Shown: positions 36,530-48,500 of the stretch, piece after piece
Numbering within the stretch: the first letter of the stretch is position 1
Layout: each line of letters starts with the position of its first letter
Assembly (NCBI RefSeq): GCF_011386835.1
Contig: NC_088792.1
Coordinates: 235,420,394-235,484,393, forward strand
Direction: 5' to 3'
Source: Chrysemys picta bellii
Taxonomy: Eukaryota > Chordata > Testudines > Emydidae
Length of the DNA stretch: 64,000 nucleotides
Notes under the pieces: model-generated
Told to the model about the DNA's origin: nothing
The model's input: the letters and a program-made list of their open reading frames with translations, nothing else
Databases searched by the model: none
Translations under genes and position numbers: made by a program

Positions 36530-36665
36530 TAGGCCAGATTCTCCCCTTACATTGGGATAGATCAAATAATTCCATTAGTCACTGCTCTCACTTACACTGA
36601 TTTTACACTGCTGTAACTCCAAAAGCTACAGCAGTGTAAAATCAGCGTGAGAGCAGAAACAGGCC
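36530..36665. repeat. Palindromic MITE-like repeat in JPH1 intron 1
   Basis: AGGCCAGATTCT opens and GAGAGCAGAAACAGGCC closes the element. CTCTCACTTACACTGATTTT faces AAAATCAGCGTGAGAGCAG, a long near-perfect inverted pair around 36625. No coding potential is seen and the superfamily is unassigned. Confidence 0.6.
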
Positions 36666-37565
36666 CATCTGTCTTTTGTGTGGCGCTTGAAATGACACAT
36701 GTACACTATGATTAAATGAAACTGTGCAACTGCATAAGCTTTACTCGTGAGTCACCTTGCTGAACCTCAACTTGATACCCCATGATATGCTAAATATGAT
36801 GTCAGAAGTCATGAAATATGGGAGAGTTTTAGAAGGGTTGGGTTTTTTTGTGGGGGTGGGGGGAGGGGAGTTTGTAAGGGAGAGAAACAGCAGCTGGCGT
36901 TCTTATTTCAAAACATGATTTGTATTTAGAATTGCATGTGGTTTTTTTTTTAAGTTACAATATTTCTGTGTTAATTAAATAAGCTCATTTTATAAAAATG
37001 TTAGGTGGGTCCAAGATTCATTACATCTAATAATGTAGAATCTATTTGGCCACTGTTAGCTTTCTCGTGACTATCAATATTGTTTCCCCATACAAACTCT
37101 CAAAAGTGAGTGATCGAGATTTATTTGCCAGTTTTCTCTCTGATAGAATATGTAAGTGTTGCTAAATCAACGGAACACCACCTGTGAAACCTCCAGCAGT
37201 TGTACAAAGAACAGGCAAAAACCAATGTTTTCAAGCAATCGCAATTTATTTCTAATGCTTAGGACTCTGCAAACATTTCTACCAGCTGGTGAAGGAAAAA
37301 CGATAGCCCTGGGAATGTGGAACTTTTAAAAGTGAAACCATGAAACAGCTCATAAGTTTCATCTCCTCTGCATATATCACTCAAATGCAGCGTTTCTAAC
37401 AGGATAATTAATATTAACCCTCGGTCACCTGCAACAGTGTAACCGACACTTTGTTTTCATTGCCCTAATGAGTGTAAAGCAACGGTAGCTTCCTTGATGA
37501 ACCTCCCTCCATTCCGCTCTGTGTCACATTAGTACTAGCGGTCCAGCTCTGGGATCGAGGCCTCA

Positions 37566-38700
<1,135 letters not shown>

Positions 38701-40280
38701 GCTCTGCTTAGGTGCCAGCGTTCCCCTGTGCAGGTGCGTTGGGCACACAGAGAGCAGTGCGGGATGGGTGCCTGTAGGCGAGTGTCTGTGCGCGAGCATC
38801 GGGCTATGCAGGGGTGTATGCTGGCTGCAAGCACAGTATGTGGGAGAATACAGCTGTGGCTCTCTGCGAAGATTTGTAGGTATGTTGTAATATAGCTTTG
38901 TAGTTATATAGCTGCCTGTGGAAAGGACACAATGTGTGTTTGGAAGTGTGTGTGGGGGGTGCATATGTGACTGCAAATGTTTACATATGTGTGTTTTCAT
39001 AGATAATGCACAAAGAGGATTCTGGGGGCAGCCTCTCTGTCTTGCAGGTGGTAGCAGTGCCCCCCTTTAGAGAATGGTTTAACTTTACCAACATGCTCAA
39101 ACATCTTCCAAGTTTATAATTCTTCTTTTGCACTTCTCAGAGCTTTAGGTGTGGTCCCAGGAGCTAATGTTGTCTGAGTAAAGTTGAGCTGTGTTGTGGT
39201 ACTTTATCTCATCCTAAACAGCATAGAAAACCCACCCTCACTGCAGTGCTAATGAACACTGTGCCAAACTGACAATAGTTGCAGGAAGTAAGGTCTAGGC
39301 ATATGGGGCACAGGATACTGTAGTTGTATTTGTGATCTTTCAAAGACATAATGGTGGTCACCTTTTAAGAAGTCTCATTATGCCTTTAACTTGATGGCCT
39401 TTGGATGGCTGGATAGCTTCAAGTACTGCCAAGCACTCTTCACCAGACATTTGGTAATCAGATAAAAATATAAGGGAAGTGACAGGAGGTGGCACAGAAA
39501 CACTGGACAAGATTTAGTGGAGAAGAAACTGGAAATTGTGGTTGGTCATAGCTCAGAACTGCAGGGATTAATATTTTCTGAAACCTTAGTTTTACATTCT
39601 TTTAAAATGTTCTTTCAACCCATCTGTAACTTTAAAGCAAACTTTTCACTGCAACGGGTGTTTCGGGAGGGGGAGAGTACATATACATCTCATAATTTCC
39701 TCAATTTCATCTTCTGTGATATGTGACCTCCTACGCTGATAGAGCAGAATTAAAAAAAAAAAGTGGTTTGATTGGGGGCTTGGATCAGTGTTCACGTCAC
39801 AGTCCCCCCATCAGTACCTGGCCCAAACTGGGGAAGCTAATGATCCAACCAGCAGACCAAATTCACTGATGAATCCTGGTCATGTGCCACCTGAGGGCAT
39901 GTTGCGCATATGCTAAGAAGAAGTGTTTTGGTCAAGCAATGTCTAAAATAAATTAATAGAAACTACAGATTATTATAAGCAAAAACCTTATTAATGCAAG
40001 GTGAAAAAAATGGAGAAAAAAATCAGGAAATGAAAGAGTAACAACCATGACACATACATTAAGCTAAATTCAGCCCAGGAGTAAGCCAGTGTAGCTCCAT
40101 TTTCTTAAGTCTATACTAACTGAAAATACTGCACCTATATAATGTTGCTGAGTTAAATATTCAGGCTTTCTTTCACAAATTTACAACCTTATGGTTGTAC
40201 TGAGTTGCACAATTGTAATGCAATTTCACAAGTAATTATGAATGAATATAATTGTTTCTAACTTAAATATTTTTGTCTAA
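38701..40280. other. JPH1 5' flank, no gene recognised
   Basis: G/T-rich low-complexity words (TGTGTGTTTGG, GTGTGTGTGGGGGG) at about 38690-38995 fade into AT-rich sequence. No exon, LINE or TIR element is identified. Confidence 0.5.
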
Positions 40281-40296
40281 CTTATCAGAGGTCTGT

Positions 40297-40523
40297 AAAA
40301 AGCAACAGAGGGTCCTGTGGTACCTTTGAGACTAACAGAAGTATTGGGAGCATAAGCTTTCGTGAGTAAGAACCTCACTTCTTCAGATGCAAGTAATGGA
40401 AATCTCCAAAGGCAGGTATAAATCAGTATGGCGCTCCCAATACTTCTGTTAGTCTCAAAGGTGCCACAGGACCCTCTGTTGCTTTTTACAGATTCAGAGT
40501 AACACGGCTACCCCTCTGATACT
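40297..40523 (-). mobile_element. Fold-back retroposed repeat, possibly Penelope-like, with 15-bp TSD
   Basis: It is flanked by TTATCAGAGGTCTGT (40282-40296) and TTATCAGAGATCTGT (40524-40538). The left arm AAAAAGCAACAGAGGGTCCT is mirrored by AGGACCCTCTGTTGCTTTTT at the right. GAGACTAACAGAAGTATTGG is mirrored by CCAATACTTCTGTTAGTCTC. As in the copy at 24151-24514, the terminal ATTCAGAGTAACACGGCTAC is only on the right and the hammerhead-like stretch only on the left. Part of the flank resembles the element's own terminal word TATCAGAGG, so the TSD could be slightly shorter. Confidence 0.6.
40348..40390 (-). ncRNA. Hammerhead-ribozyme-like motif
   Basis: On the minus strand the order is: CTGAAGA (fits CUGANGA exactly), one extra A, GTGAG-GTTCTTA-CTCAC (a 5-bp stem II), GAAA, GC-TTAT-GC (a short stem III) and TC (U16.1 and H17). 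All core nucleotides are present except for the inserted A before stem II. Stem I pairing on either side of GCAT...CCAA is weak. Penelope-like elements are known to carry such minimal hammerheads in their terminal repeats. No ribozyme search or cleavage test supports this call yet. Confidence 0.45.
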
Positions 40524-40538
40524 TTATCAGAGATCTGT

Positions 40539-41558
40539 TTCTTACTGAGGACTAGATACCTGTGACATTTCAAGCTGTGAAATTCAGCTATGGCTTTAAT
40601 CAACAAAAAGTGGTGGGGTTTTTTTATCATTCATGTACTGGGGACTATAATTATTACATAGTGCCATAAGAGTACACTTGGCCCTTGAATCACAGAAGAA
40701 AAGGTCCCTTCTGCAAGGAGGTTACAGAGTACTATAGAGTGATAATATAGTAAGTAAAGACCTTAAACTATGGAAGCTGGAGAACAGTGGTGACCAATTT
40801 ACAGGTGATAGCATGCAAACCATTATTAATGCTAGTAGTCTGAAATCAGTGGGACTACTTGTATAAGGAATTTTTGCATTAGTAAAAATTGGGCACTTAG
40901 GCCCTGATTTAGCAAGGAATTTAAGCATGCATCTAAGTTCAAGCATTTGAGTAGTCCCCCTACTCATGTGCTTAGAGTTAAGTACCTGCTTAAGTGCTTT
41001 GCCAGAGTAGGGCCAGAGAGCTCAGCACTTTGCAGGATCAAACACCTAGGATCCAGTTAAGCAAAATATTTAAATACATTCTTAAATGCTTTGCAGAACA
41101 GGTACGGACTGCTGAAGCAGGGCTTATGTGAGCAGTTTAAAACCTTTGTGATCATCAAAGCTGTATTGCCACATGGAGCCAGATCCTTGGCTGTGGCTGA
41201 GTAGTACACAGCACAGGTTGTGGACACCAGGGGATGGGAGGAAAGGAGTAAAAGTGGTATGAAAGCCTTTATATGAGAAAACTCAAAGACAAGTGGAAAA
41301 TTCTTTCCTGGCTCCATGGTGGCAGACATCATTTTTGTTATCCAAGTTAATAAATTTACACATATATATTTAGTTATGACTATATTTAACACAATTGAAT
41401 GATGTCTGTTTGCTGTAGACAGGAACATATCACTTTGTACAAATTGAATATCACATAGATTAGTCACAAAAGTGTTACTGTGTATGCTGGCCTGTCAACA
41501 CCATAGGATTTTCTGCAAAAAGAGAAAAAACGACAAATGTTATTAATACGTTCAGGAA
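40539..41558. other. Non-coding gap with one palindromic repeat
   Basis: At about 40905-41050, AGGCCCTGATTTAGCAAGGA ... TTTGCCAGAGTAGGGCC is a palindromic MITE related to 35510-35665. The rest is AT-rich with no exon. Confidence 0.5.
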
Positions 41559-41559
41559 T

Positions 41560-42170
41560 TTGATGGGGGTGCTTACCCCACACAAGATCTAAAGAGGTTG
41601 AAATGGCTAGGCAGGCCAATTAACTGCCCAGGATGCACCTGAAGAAGGAGACAGGGAGCAGGCCACTAATTGGAAATGAGCTCAGTTGGGCAGGAACAGA
41701 AGGAGCCTCTATAAAGCCCAGGAACTATAAGCAGCAAGGGGGCTGCAAGGAAGTAGTGTACAGTCACTCTGTGAGATGGGAACTTGGGCCGGCAAACCCA
41801 GAAAGAGGGAGAAGCTAGAGAGGTAGGAAGAAGCCCAGGAAAACAGCAGCAAGGGGTAGCCTGTACAGACCTTGGCTGCTTGTTATAGGGTTCCTGGGCT
41901 GGAACCCAATGTAGAGGGCAGGGCAGGGTTCTCCTACCCATCACTGAGGAGTGGCATAGAGCACTGGACACACCAGCCAGAAAGCTGGTCCAGTAGGACT
42001 TTGACTACCCTGGAAGGGGAGGATCTTAGTGACTTGAGGGCCAAGCCATGAATAGGAAGCTGCAGTTCAGGGAGGGGCCGTAGGGTGAAAGAGATGACTT
42101 AGAGAGGGCCTTGTAAGAAATGTAGTCAGGAGGTCAAGGGACATATTCCTTGAAAGTATTGATATGGAGA
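41560..42170 (+). repeat. LTR-like segment, truncated by CR1
   Basis: It starts TGATGGGGGTGCTTACCCCA, similar in its first bases to the gypsy LTRs at 60060 and 62383 (TGATGG). It contains a TATA-like CTATAAAGCCCAGGAAC near 41711 and a run of repeated GGGCTG/GGAACC words. The far end and any TSD are not visible, since CR1 sequence begins around 42170. Family membership is inferred. Confidence 0.4.
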
Positions 42171-42311
42171 CGTTTCCTCAGCCTTGGACTATCTAACTAC
42201 AGAGGACTGCTGTCACACCACCAAGGGAGAAGGATATGGCTCTCACAGGGAGCTCACTGGCAGCTGGTTACTTCTGGCAGCAGGCAGTGCTCCACCCCTA
42301 CTCCCAACCCA

Positions 42312-42930
42312 CCCACCATGGTGATGGAAAGTCGATATGCTGCCCTCGCAACGAATGATGAGGAATCATCCCCAAAAGTGGAGGAGGAGAAGCCATGTAC
42401 CTCCAAGGCTGGGAAGATTGCAGCCACCACTCCCAGGAGGAAACCTAGGGTAGTGGTGGTTGGTGACTCTCTTCTGAGGGGGACAGAGGCACCCATCTGT
42501 TGCCCTGTCCTGGCATCCTGAGAGGTATGCTGCCTGCCAGGGGGCTGTATCTGAAACATTACAGAGGGATTGTGGAGGGTCATCCGGCCCTTTGACTACT
42601 ACCCTATGCTACTCATCCATATGGGCACTAATGATACTGCAAGGTCTGACCCTCAGCAGATCAGAAGTGACTACAGGGTTCTGGGAGTTGGGAGCACAGG
42701 TGGTGTTCTCTTCGATTCTTCCGGTCAAGGGCAGAGACAGATGGTGTCGCCAGGAGGGCTTCAGCTTCCTTGACTACAGGATGCTGTTCCAGGAAGAAGG
42801 ACTGCTAAGCTGAGATGGGGCCCACCTATCGAGGAAGGGGAAGAGAATATTTGGATACAGACTGGCTAACCTAGTGAGGAGGGCTTTAAACTCGGTTCGA
42901 AGGCAGGTGATCAAAGCCCACAGGTAAGAC
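42312..42930 (+). pseudogene. CR1 ORF1 remnant with SGNH-hydrolase (esterase-like) domain
   Basis: Three SGNH-family blocks are legible in order across at least two frameshifts: VVVGDSLLRGTEAPIC (GDS nucleophile block, about 42447-42500), LLIHMGTNDTAR (GxND block, about 42610-42645) and DGAHLSRKGKRIFGYRL (DxxH block, about 42815-42870). An N-terminal stretch has lysine/proline-rich words (KPCTSKAGKIAATTPRRK). CR1 and related LINEs are known to carry such an esterase-like ORF1. The nucleophile, Asn and Asp-His positions are all present as codons although the frame is broken. Confidence 0.8.
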
Positions 42931-43039
42931 AAAACATGGAGACCTGGGAGAAGGGTTGGAATTTGGGGGGAGCATGGGCTGTTATAGCAGGGATAAGAGA
43001 GAGATGACAGAAGGGCAGGTGGCGGGGAAATCAAATCAG

Positions 43040-45549
43040 TATTTTAAATGTCTGTATACTAATGTGAGAAGTATGGGGAATAAGTAGGAAGAACTTGAAA
43101 TCCTAGTAAATAAACACAACTATGACATAGTTGGCATCACAGAGACTTGGTGGGATAATACATATGACTGGAATATTGGTATAGAAGGGTACAACTTGCT
43201 CGGGAAGGACAGGCAGGGAAAAAAAGGAAGAGGTGTTGCCTTATATATTAAAAATGTATACACTTGGACTGAGGTTGAGATGGAAATAGGAGACAGACTT
43301 TTTGAAAGTCTCTGGTTAAGGAAAAAAGAGGTAAAAAAAGACTGATATCATGATAGGGGTCTATTACAGACCATCTAACCAGGAAGAAGAGGTGGATGAG
43401 GCTTTTTTTAAACAACTAACAAAATTATCCAAAGCACAGGACTTGGTGGTGATGGGGGACTTCAGCTACTAAGACATCTGTTGGGAAAATAACACAGCAG
43501 GGCACAGATTATCCAACAAGTTCTTGGAATGTATTAGAGACAATTTTTTATTTCAGAAGGTGGAGAAAGCTACTAGGAGACAGGCTGTTCTAGATTGGAT
43601 TTTGACAAATAGGGAGGAACTGGTTGAGAATTTGAAAGTGGAAGGCAGCTTGGGTGAAAGTGATCATGAAATGATAGAGTTCATGATTCTAAGGAATGGT
43701 AGGAGGGAGAACAGCAAAATAAAGACAATGGATTTCAAGAAGGCAGACTTTAGCAAACTCAGGGAGTTGGTAGGCCAGATCCTATGGGAAGCAAGATTAA
43801 GGGGGAAAACAATTGAAGAGCTCAAACTAGCTAGAGACATAAAGGGTAACAATAAAACATTCTACAAATACATTAGAAAGAGGAAGACCAAGGACAGGGT
43901 AGGCCCATTACTCAATGAGGGGGGAAAAACAATAACAGAAAATGTGAAAATGGCAGAGGTGCTTAATGACTACTTTGTTTTGGTTTTCACCAAGAAGGTT
44001 GGTGGTGATTGGACGGCTAACATAGTGAATGCCAGTGAAAATCTGGTAGGACAAGAGGCTAAAATAGGAAAAGAACAAGTTAAACATTACTTAGAGAAGA
44101 CTTCAAGTCACCAGGGCCTGATGAAATGCATCCTAGAATACTCAAGAAGCTGACTGAGGAGATATCTGAGCCATTACCGATTATCTTTGAAAAGTTATGG
44201 AAGACGGGAGATATTCCAGAAGATTGGAAAAGGGCAAATATAGTGCCCTTCTATAAAAAGGAAAAAGGACAACCCGGGGAATTACAGACCAGTCAGCTTA
44301 ACTTCTGTACCTGGAAAGATAATGGAGCAAATAATTAAGCAATCAGTTTGTAAACACCTGGAAGATAATAAGGTGGTAAGTAACAGCATGGATTTGTCAA
44401 GAACAAATCATGTCAAACCAACATGATAGCTTTCTTTGACAAGGTAACAAGCCTTGTGGATGGGGGGAAGTGGTAGATGTGGTATACCTTGACTTTGGTA
44501 AAGCTTTTGATACTGTCTTACAGGACCTCCTCATAAAAAAACTAGGAAAGTGCACCCTAGATGGAGCTACTATAAAGTGGGTGCATAACTGGTTGGAAAA
44601 CTACTCCCAGAGAGTAGTTATCAGTGGTTCACGGTCATGCTGAAAAGGCATAATGAGTGAGGTCCCACCGGGATTAGTTCTGGGTCCAGTTGCGTTCAGT
44701 ATCTTCACCAATGATTTAGATAATGGCATAGAGAGTACACTTATAAAGTTTGTGGATGATACCAAGCTGGGAGGGGTTGCAAGTGATTTGGAGGATAGGA
44801 TTAAAATGCAAAGTGATCTGGACAAACTGGAGAAATGGTCTGAAGTAAATAGGATGAAATTCAATAAGGACAAATGCAAAGTACTCCAGTTAGGAAGGAA
44901 CAATCAGTTGCACACATACAAAATGGGAAATAACTGCCTAGGAAGGAGTACTGCACAAAGGGATCTGTGGGTCATAGTGGATCACAAGCTAAATATGAGT
45001 CACCAATGTAATGCTGTTGCAAAAAAAGCAAACATCATTCTGGGATGTATTAGCAGGAGTGTTGTAAGCAAGACATGAGAAGTAATTCTTCTGCTCTACT
45101 CTGCACTGATTAGGCCTCAGCTGGAGTATTGTGTCCAGTTCTGGGCGCCACATTTCAGGAAAGATGTGGACAAATAGGAGAAAGTCCAGAGAAGAGCCAC
45201 AAAAATGATTAAAGGTCTAGAAAACATGACCTATGAGGGAGGTTGAAAAAATTTGGTTTGTTTAGTCTGGAAAAGAGAAGACTGAGAGGGACCATAAGTT
45301 TTCAAGTACATAAAAGGTTGTTACAAGGAGGAGGGAGAAATAATATTGTTCTTAACGGCTGAGGATAGGACAAGAAGCAGTAGGCTTAAATTGCAGCAAG
45401 GGCAATTTAGTTTGGACATTAGGAAAAACTTCCTAATTGTTAGGGTGGTTAAGCACTGGAATAAATTGCCTAGGGAGGTTGTGGAATCTCCATCATTAGA
45501 GATTTTTAAGAGCAGGTTAGACAAACACTTGTCAGGATGGTCTGGATAA
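43040..45549 (+). pseudogene. CR1 ORF2 remnant: endonuclease, RT and C-terminal part
   Basis: The APE-type endonuclease is legible as TNVRSMGNKQEELEIL, DIVGITETWWDNTYDW and, after frameshifts, MGDFSY and [11 protein letters not shown] linker ([19 protein letters not shown], about 43862-43925) leads into RT words KRANIVPFYKKEK, LDFGKAFDTV, PPGLVLGPV and FVDDTKLGG (about 44748-44773), where the usual Ala of the FADD box is Val. The CR1 tail (IRKNFLIVRVVKHWNKLPRE, LDKHLSG) ends at 45549. A TAG replaces the Leu codon of DKLE at about 45175. Relative to complete CR1 copies, sequence is missing around 43790. Confidence 0.88.
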
Positions 45550-45570
45550 TACTTAGTCCTGCCGTGAGTG

Positions 45571-46019
45571 CAGGGCCGGCTTTAGGCCGATTCGCCCGAT
45601 TCCGTGCCTAAGAAGGCCCCGCGCCTTAGACGCCTTTTTAATTTTTTTTAAATTTAAATCTTCGGCGCCCCCGCAACCCTGGCCAGAGCGCCGCGCCCCC
45701 GCAACCCTGGCCAGAGCGCCGCGCCCCCGCAACCCTGGCCAGAGCGCCGCGCCCCCGCAACCCTGGCCAGAGCGCCGCGGCCCCGCAACCCCGGCCAGAG
45801 AGTGGCAAGCCCTGCAGCACCCCCGCTCTCATGGCTGGAGCTCCGGCTGTAGCGTGGCAGCCCCGTGGTCCCACGACCCCGGCCGGAGCATGGCTGCCCC
45901 ACGGCCCCACGACCCCCCTCTCCCGGCTGGCAATCCGAAGTGCAGCCGAAGACTGGGAGCACCGCCCAGTGAGTACAAGCCCCAGGAATCGGGCCCCGCA
46001 CTTGCAAAAGCCAGACCTG
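45571..46019. mobile_element. hAT-type element inside CR1, 449 bp, 8-bp imperfect TSD
   Basis: The left end CAGGGCCGGCTTTAGG and reverse-complemented right end CAGGTCTGGCTTTTGC match at 12 of 16. The flanks are CGTGAGTG (45563-45570) and CATGAGTG (46020-46027), 7 of 8. The CR1 3' UTR resumes exactly after the second flank, confirming insertion. A 28-bp minisatellite lies inside at 45665-45802. The GC-rich frames across it (for example 45654-46022) reflect the repeat. Confidence 0.75.
45665..45802. repeat. Minisatellite, 28-bp unit, about 5 copies
   Basis: The unit begins GCGCCCCCGCAACCCTGGCC and ends AGAGCGCC. Four copies are identical in phase (45665, 45693, 45721, 45749) and the fifth (45777) is degenerate and cut short. 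It lies within the hAT-type element, so it is probably a variable tandem repeat. Confidence 0.92.
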
Positions 46020-46082
46020 CATGAGTGCAGGGGACTGGACTAGCTGTCCTCTTGAGGTCCCTGCCAGTCCTATGATTCTATG

Positions 46083-46882
46083 ATTTAGAGCACATCACTG
46101 GACATCAGAAATACCAGAAGAGATGAGTTGAAGTGCCATTGAGAATCAAAGGCAGGAAAGTAACTACCAGTAAATTACTTCTCTGTTAGATTGTATTTAC
46201 TGAGGGACAACCTATCCTAAATTCTCAATTACTGAGGGACAATTTACACTCGTTGCTATATTTGCTTTCCACATGCCACTGTTAGTATAACTTTTTATGA
46301 GTGATATATTCAAATATTTGGATACTAATATTTGAAACTGTATCATTACATTTATTAGCCTAAATGTGAGATATTGCAAATTATGTACTATATGTATTTT
46401 ATGACTTTTAAAATCAAACTTTTGGATAATTTAAGCATTATACCCAGATGTATAGACACTCTTTCCTTAACCTGTGTGTTAGATACTATTAGCATTAGCT
46501 TTAATTAAAAAAAATAAATAAATCTGTGTCAATCTCTTCTTTGTCCTGAATGATCTTAATAGTGGAGTAACACAGACTTTTTAAACTTTTCATGTAAATA
46601 AAAAGCACTGGATTCTTGTGTCTAGGCTATATTCAAAGAAATTAGGTTTCCCTGCAGTGAGATCATGCAATAATCTTTTCATTATGATTAAGGCATCTTA
46701 TTGTTTGTGGTCCTAGGTTAGATTAAACTGTTTTTTAAAGATACATTAGACTTCTAGTTTTTCCTTCTTTATGGTGCCACTGCAGGGCAGATTTAAAGTT
46801 GTTTGTAAGTGCCTTTCCATACCTTAACACGTGGACTTCTGGTAAGTTGAACCTTAACTCTGAATTTCTTTGGTTTATAATC
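46083..46882. other. Non-coding gap, nothing recognised
   Basis: AT-rich spacer between two inverted CR1 copies; no feature recognised. Confidence 0.5.
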
Positions 46883-48021
46883 TCAGAATCATAGAACTGG
46901 AAGGGACCTCGAGAAGTCATCTAGTCCAGTCCCTGCACTCAAGGCAGGACTAAGTATTATCTAGACCATTCCTGACAGGTGTTTATCCAACCTGCTCTTA
47001 AAAATCCCCAATGATGGAGATTCCACTACCTCCCTAGGCAATTTATTCCAGTGCTTAACCACTGACAGGAAGTTTTTCCTAATGTCCAACCTAAACTGCC
47101 CTTGCTGCAATTTAAGCCCATTGCTTCTTGTCCTATCCTCAGAGATTAAGAAGAACAATTTTTCTCCCTCCCGCTTGTAACAACCTTTTATGTACTTGAA
47201 AACTGTTATCATGTCCCCTCTCCGTCTTCTCTTTTCCAGACTAAACAAACCAATTTTTTTCAATCTTCCCTCATAGGTCATGGTTTCTAGACCTTTAATC
47301 ATTTTTGTGGCTCTTCTCTGGACTTTCTCCTATTTGTCCACATCTTTCCTGAAATGTGGCGCCCAGAACTGGACACAATACTCCAGCTGAGGCCTAATCA
47401 GTGCAGAGTAGAGCAGAAGAATTACTTCTCGTGTCTTGCTTACAACACTCCTGCTAATACATCCCAGAATGATGTTTGCTTTTTTTGCAACAGCATTACA
47501 TTGGTGACTCATATTTAGCTTGTGATCCACTATGACCCACAGATCCCTTTGTGCAGTACTCCTTCCTAGGCAGTTATTTCCCATTTTGTATGTGTGCAAC
47601 TGATTGTTCCTTCCTAACTGGAGTACTTTGCATTTGTCCTTATTGAATTTCATCCTATTTACTTCAGACCATTTCTCCAGTTTGTCCAGATCATTTTGCA
47701 TTTTAATCCTATCCTCCAAATCACTTGCAACCCCTCCCAGCTTGGTATCATCCACAAACTTTATAAGTGTACTCTCTATGCCATTATCTAAATCATTGAT
47801 TAAGATGTTGAACAGAACCGGACCCAGAACTAATCCCGGTGGGACCTCACTCATTATGCCCTTCCAGCATGACTGTGAACCACTGATAACTACTCTCTGG
47901 GAATGGTTTTCCAACCAGTTATGCACCCACCTTATAGTAGCTCCATTTAGGGTGCATTTCCCTAGTTTGTTTTTGAGAAGGTCATGTGAGACCGTATGAA
48001 AAGCCTTACTAAAGTCAAGAT
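46883..48021 (-). mobile_element. CR1 LINE, 5'-truncated, inverted partner of the 42170-46082 copy
   Basis: Read on the minus strand it starts near 48021 in LDFSKAFHTVSHDLL and continues [32 protein letters not shown] and FVDDTKLGG. It ends ...RLDKHLSGM (46961) and the CR1 tail GATTCTGAGATT (about 46883). One frame holds from 48055 to 47330, where a TAG at the DKLE position stops it; a second frame continues 47302-46961. That TAG and the FVDD box are shared with the plus-strand copy at 44700-45180, though the two differ noticeably elsewhere. Confidence 0.92.
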
Positions 48022-48500
48022 GCTTGGTACTGGGGTAATTGTAACATCTCTGCATTGTATTTTACTATAAAATATTAATATATGCACTCAATCTTAACAC
48101 TGTTAATTAAAAAATTTCTAGATAAAAACTATTTCATGCATGAACAGTAAACAAGAAACCAAAAGACAGTGTTACCATATGATATTTTTAAAGATTTGAA
48201 AATATGAAGTGTCACTTAAAATATTTTTTTTAAATTTCTTTTATGACCATATTTACCAGTATGCGTTTGCTGCTTTTAAGCCACCCTGGAGCAGTGCAAA
48301 GCAGCCGTTGCATTCTAGCCAATCAAACTGTATTTAGAGCTGTCTTGCATCATCAGATCAGCTGTTTTCAACCATGAAGTATGTCCCGTGTCTATATATT
48401 TGCCTTCATATAAAAGACGATCCTTTGCTTATGAATTTGTCTACTTATGGAAACTGCACGTGATTAGAAATTAGTTATTGGGACACTAATCCTTTGTAGC
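48022..48500. other. Non-coding gap, nothing recognised
   Basis: AT-rich; no exon or repeat recognised. Confidence 0.45.

Larger units (their letters stand above)
42170..46082 (+). mobile_element. CR1 LINE, long copy with ORF1 and ORF2 remnants, split by hAT
   Basis: This is the most complete CR1 in the window. ORF1 is at about 42312-42930, the ORF2 endonuclease at about 43040-43700, and RT and C-terminal parts run to 45549. The 3' tail is displaced beyond a hAT insertion (45571-46019) and ends CCTATGATTCTATGATTT at about 46082. Stops and frameshifts break both ORFs in many places, so it is inactive. The subfamily differs from 11525-13344 (LDKHLSGM versus LDKALAGM ending) and matches the inverted copy at 46883-48021. 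Confidence 0.9.

Noticed and set aside
45665..45802. CRISPR-like repeat array
   Set aside because: The 28-bp units abut with no spacers and lie in a eukaryotic hAT element, so this is a minisatellite.
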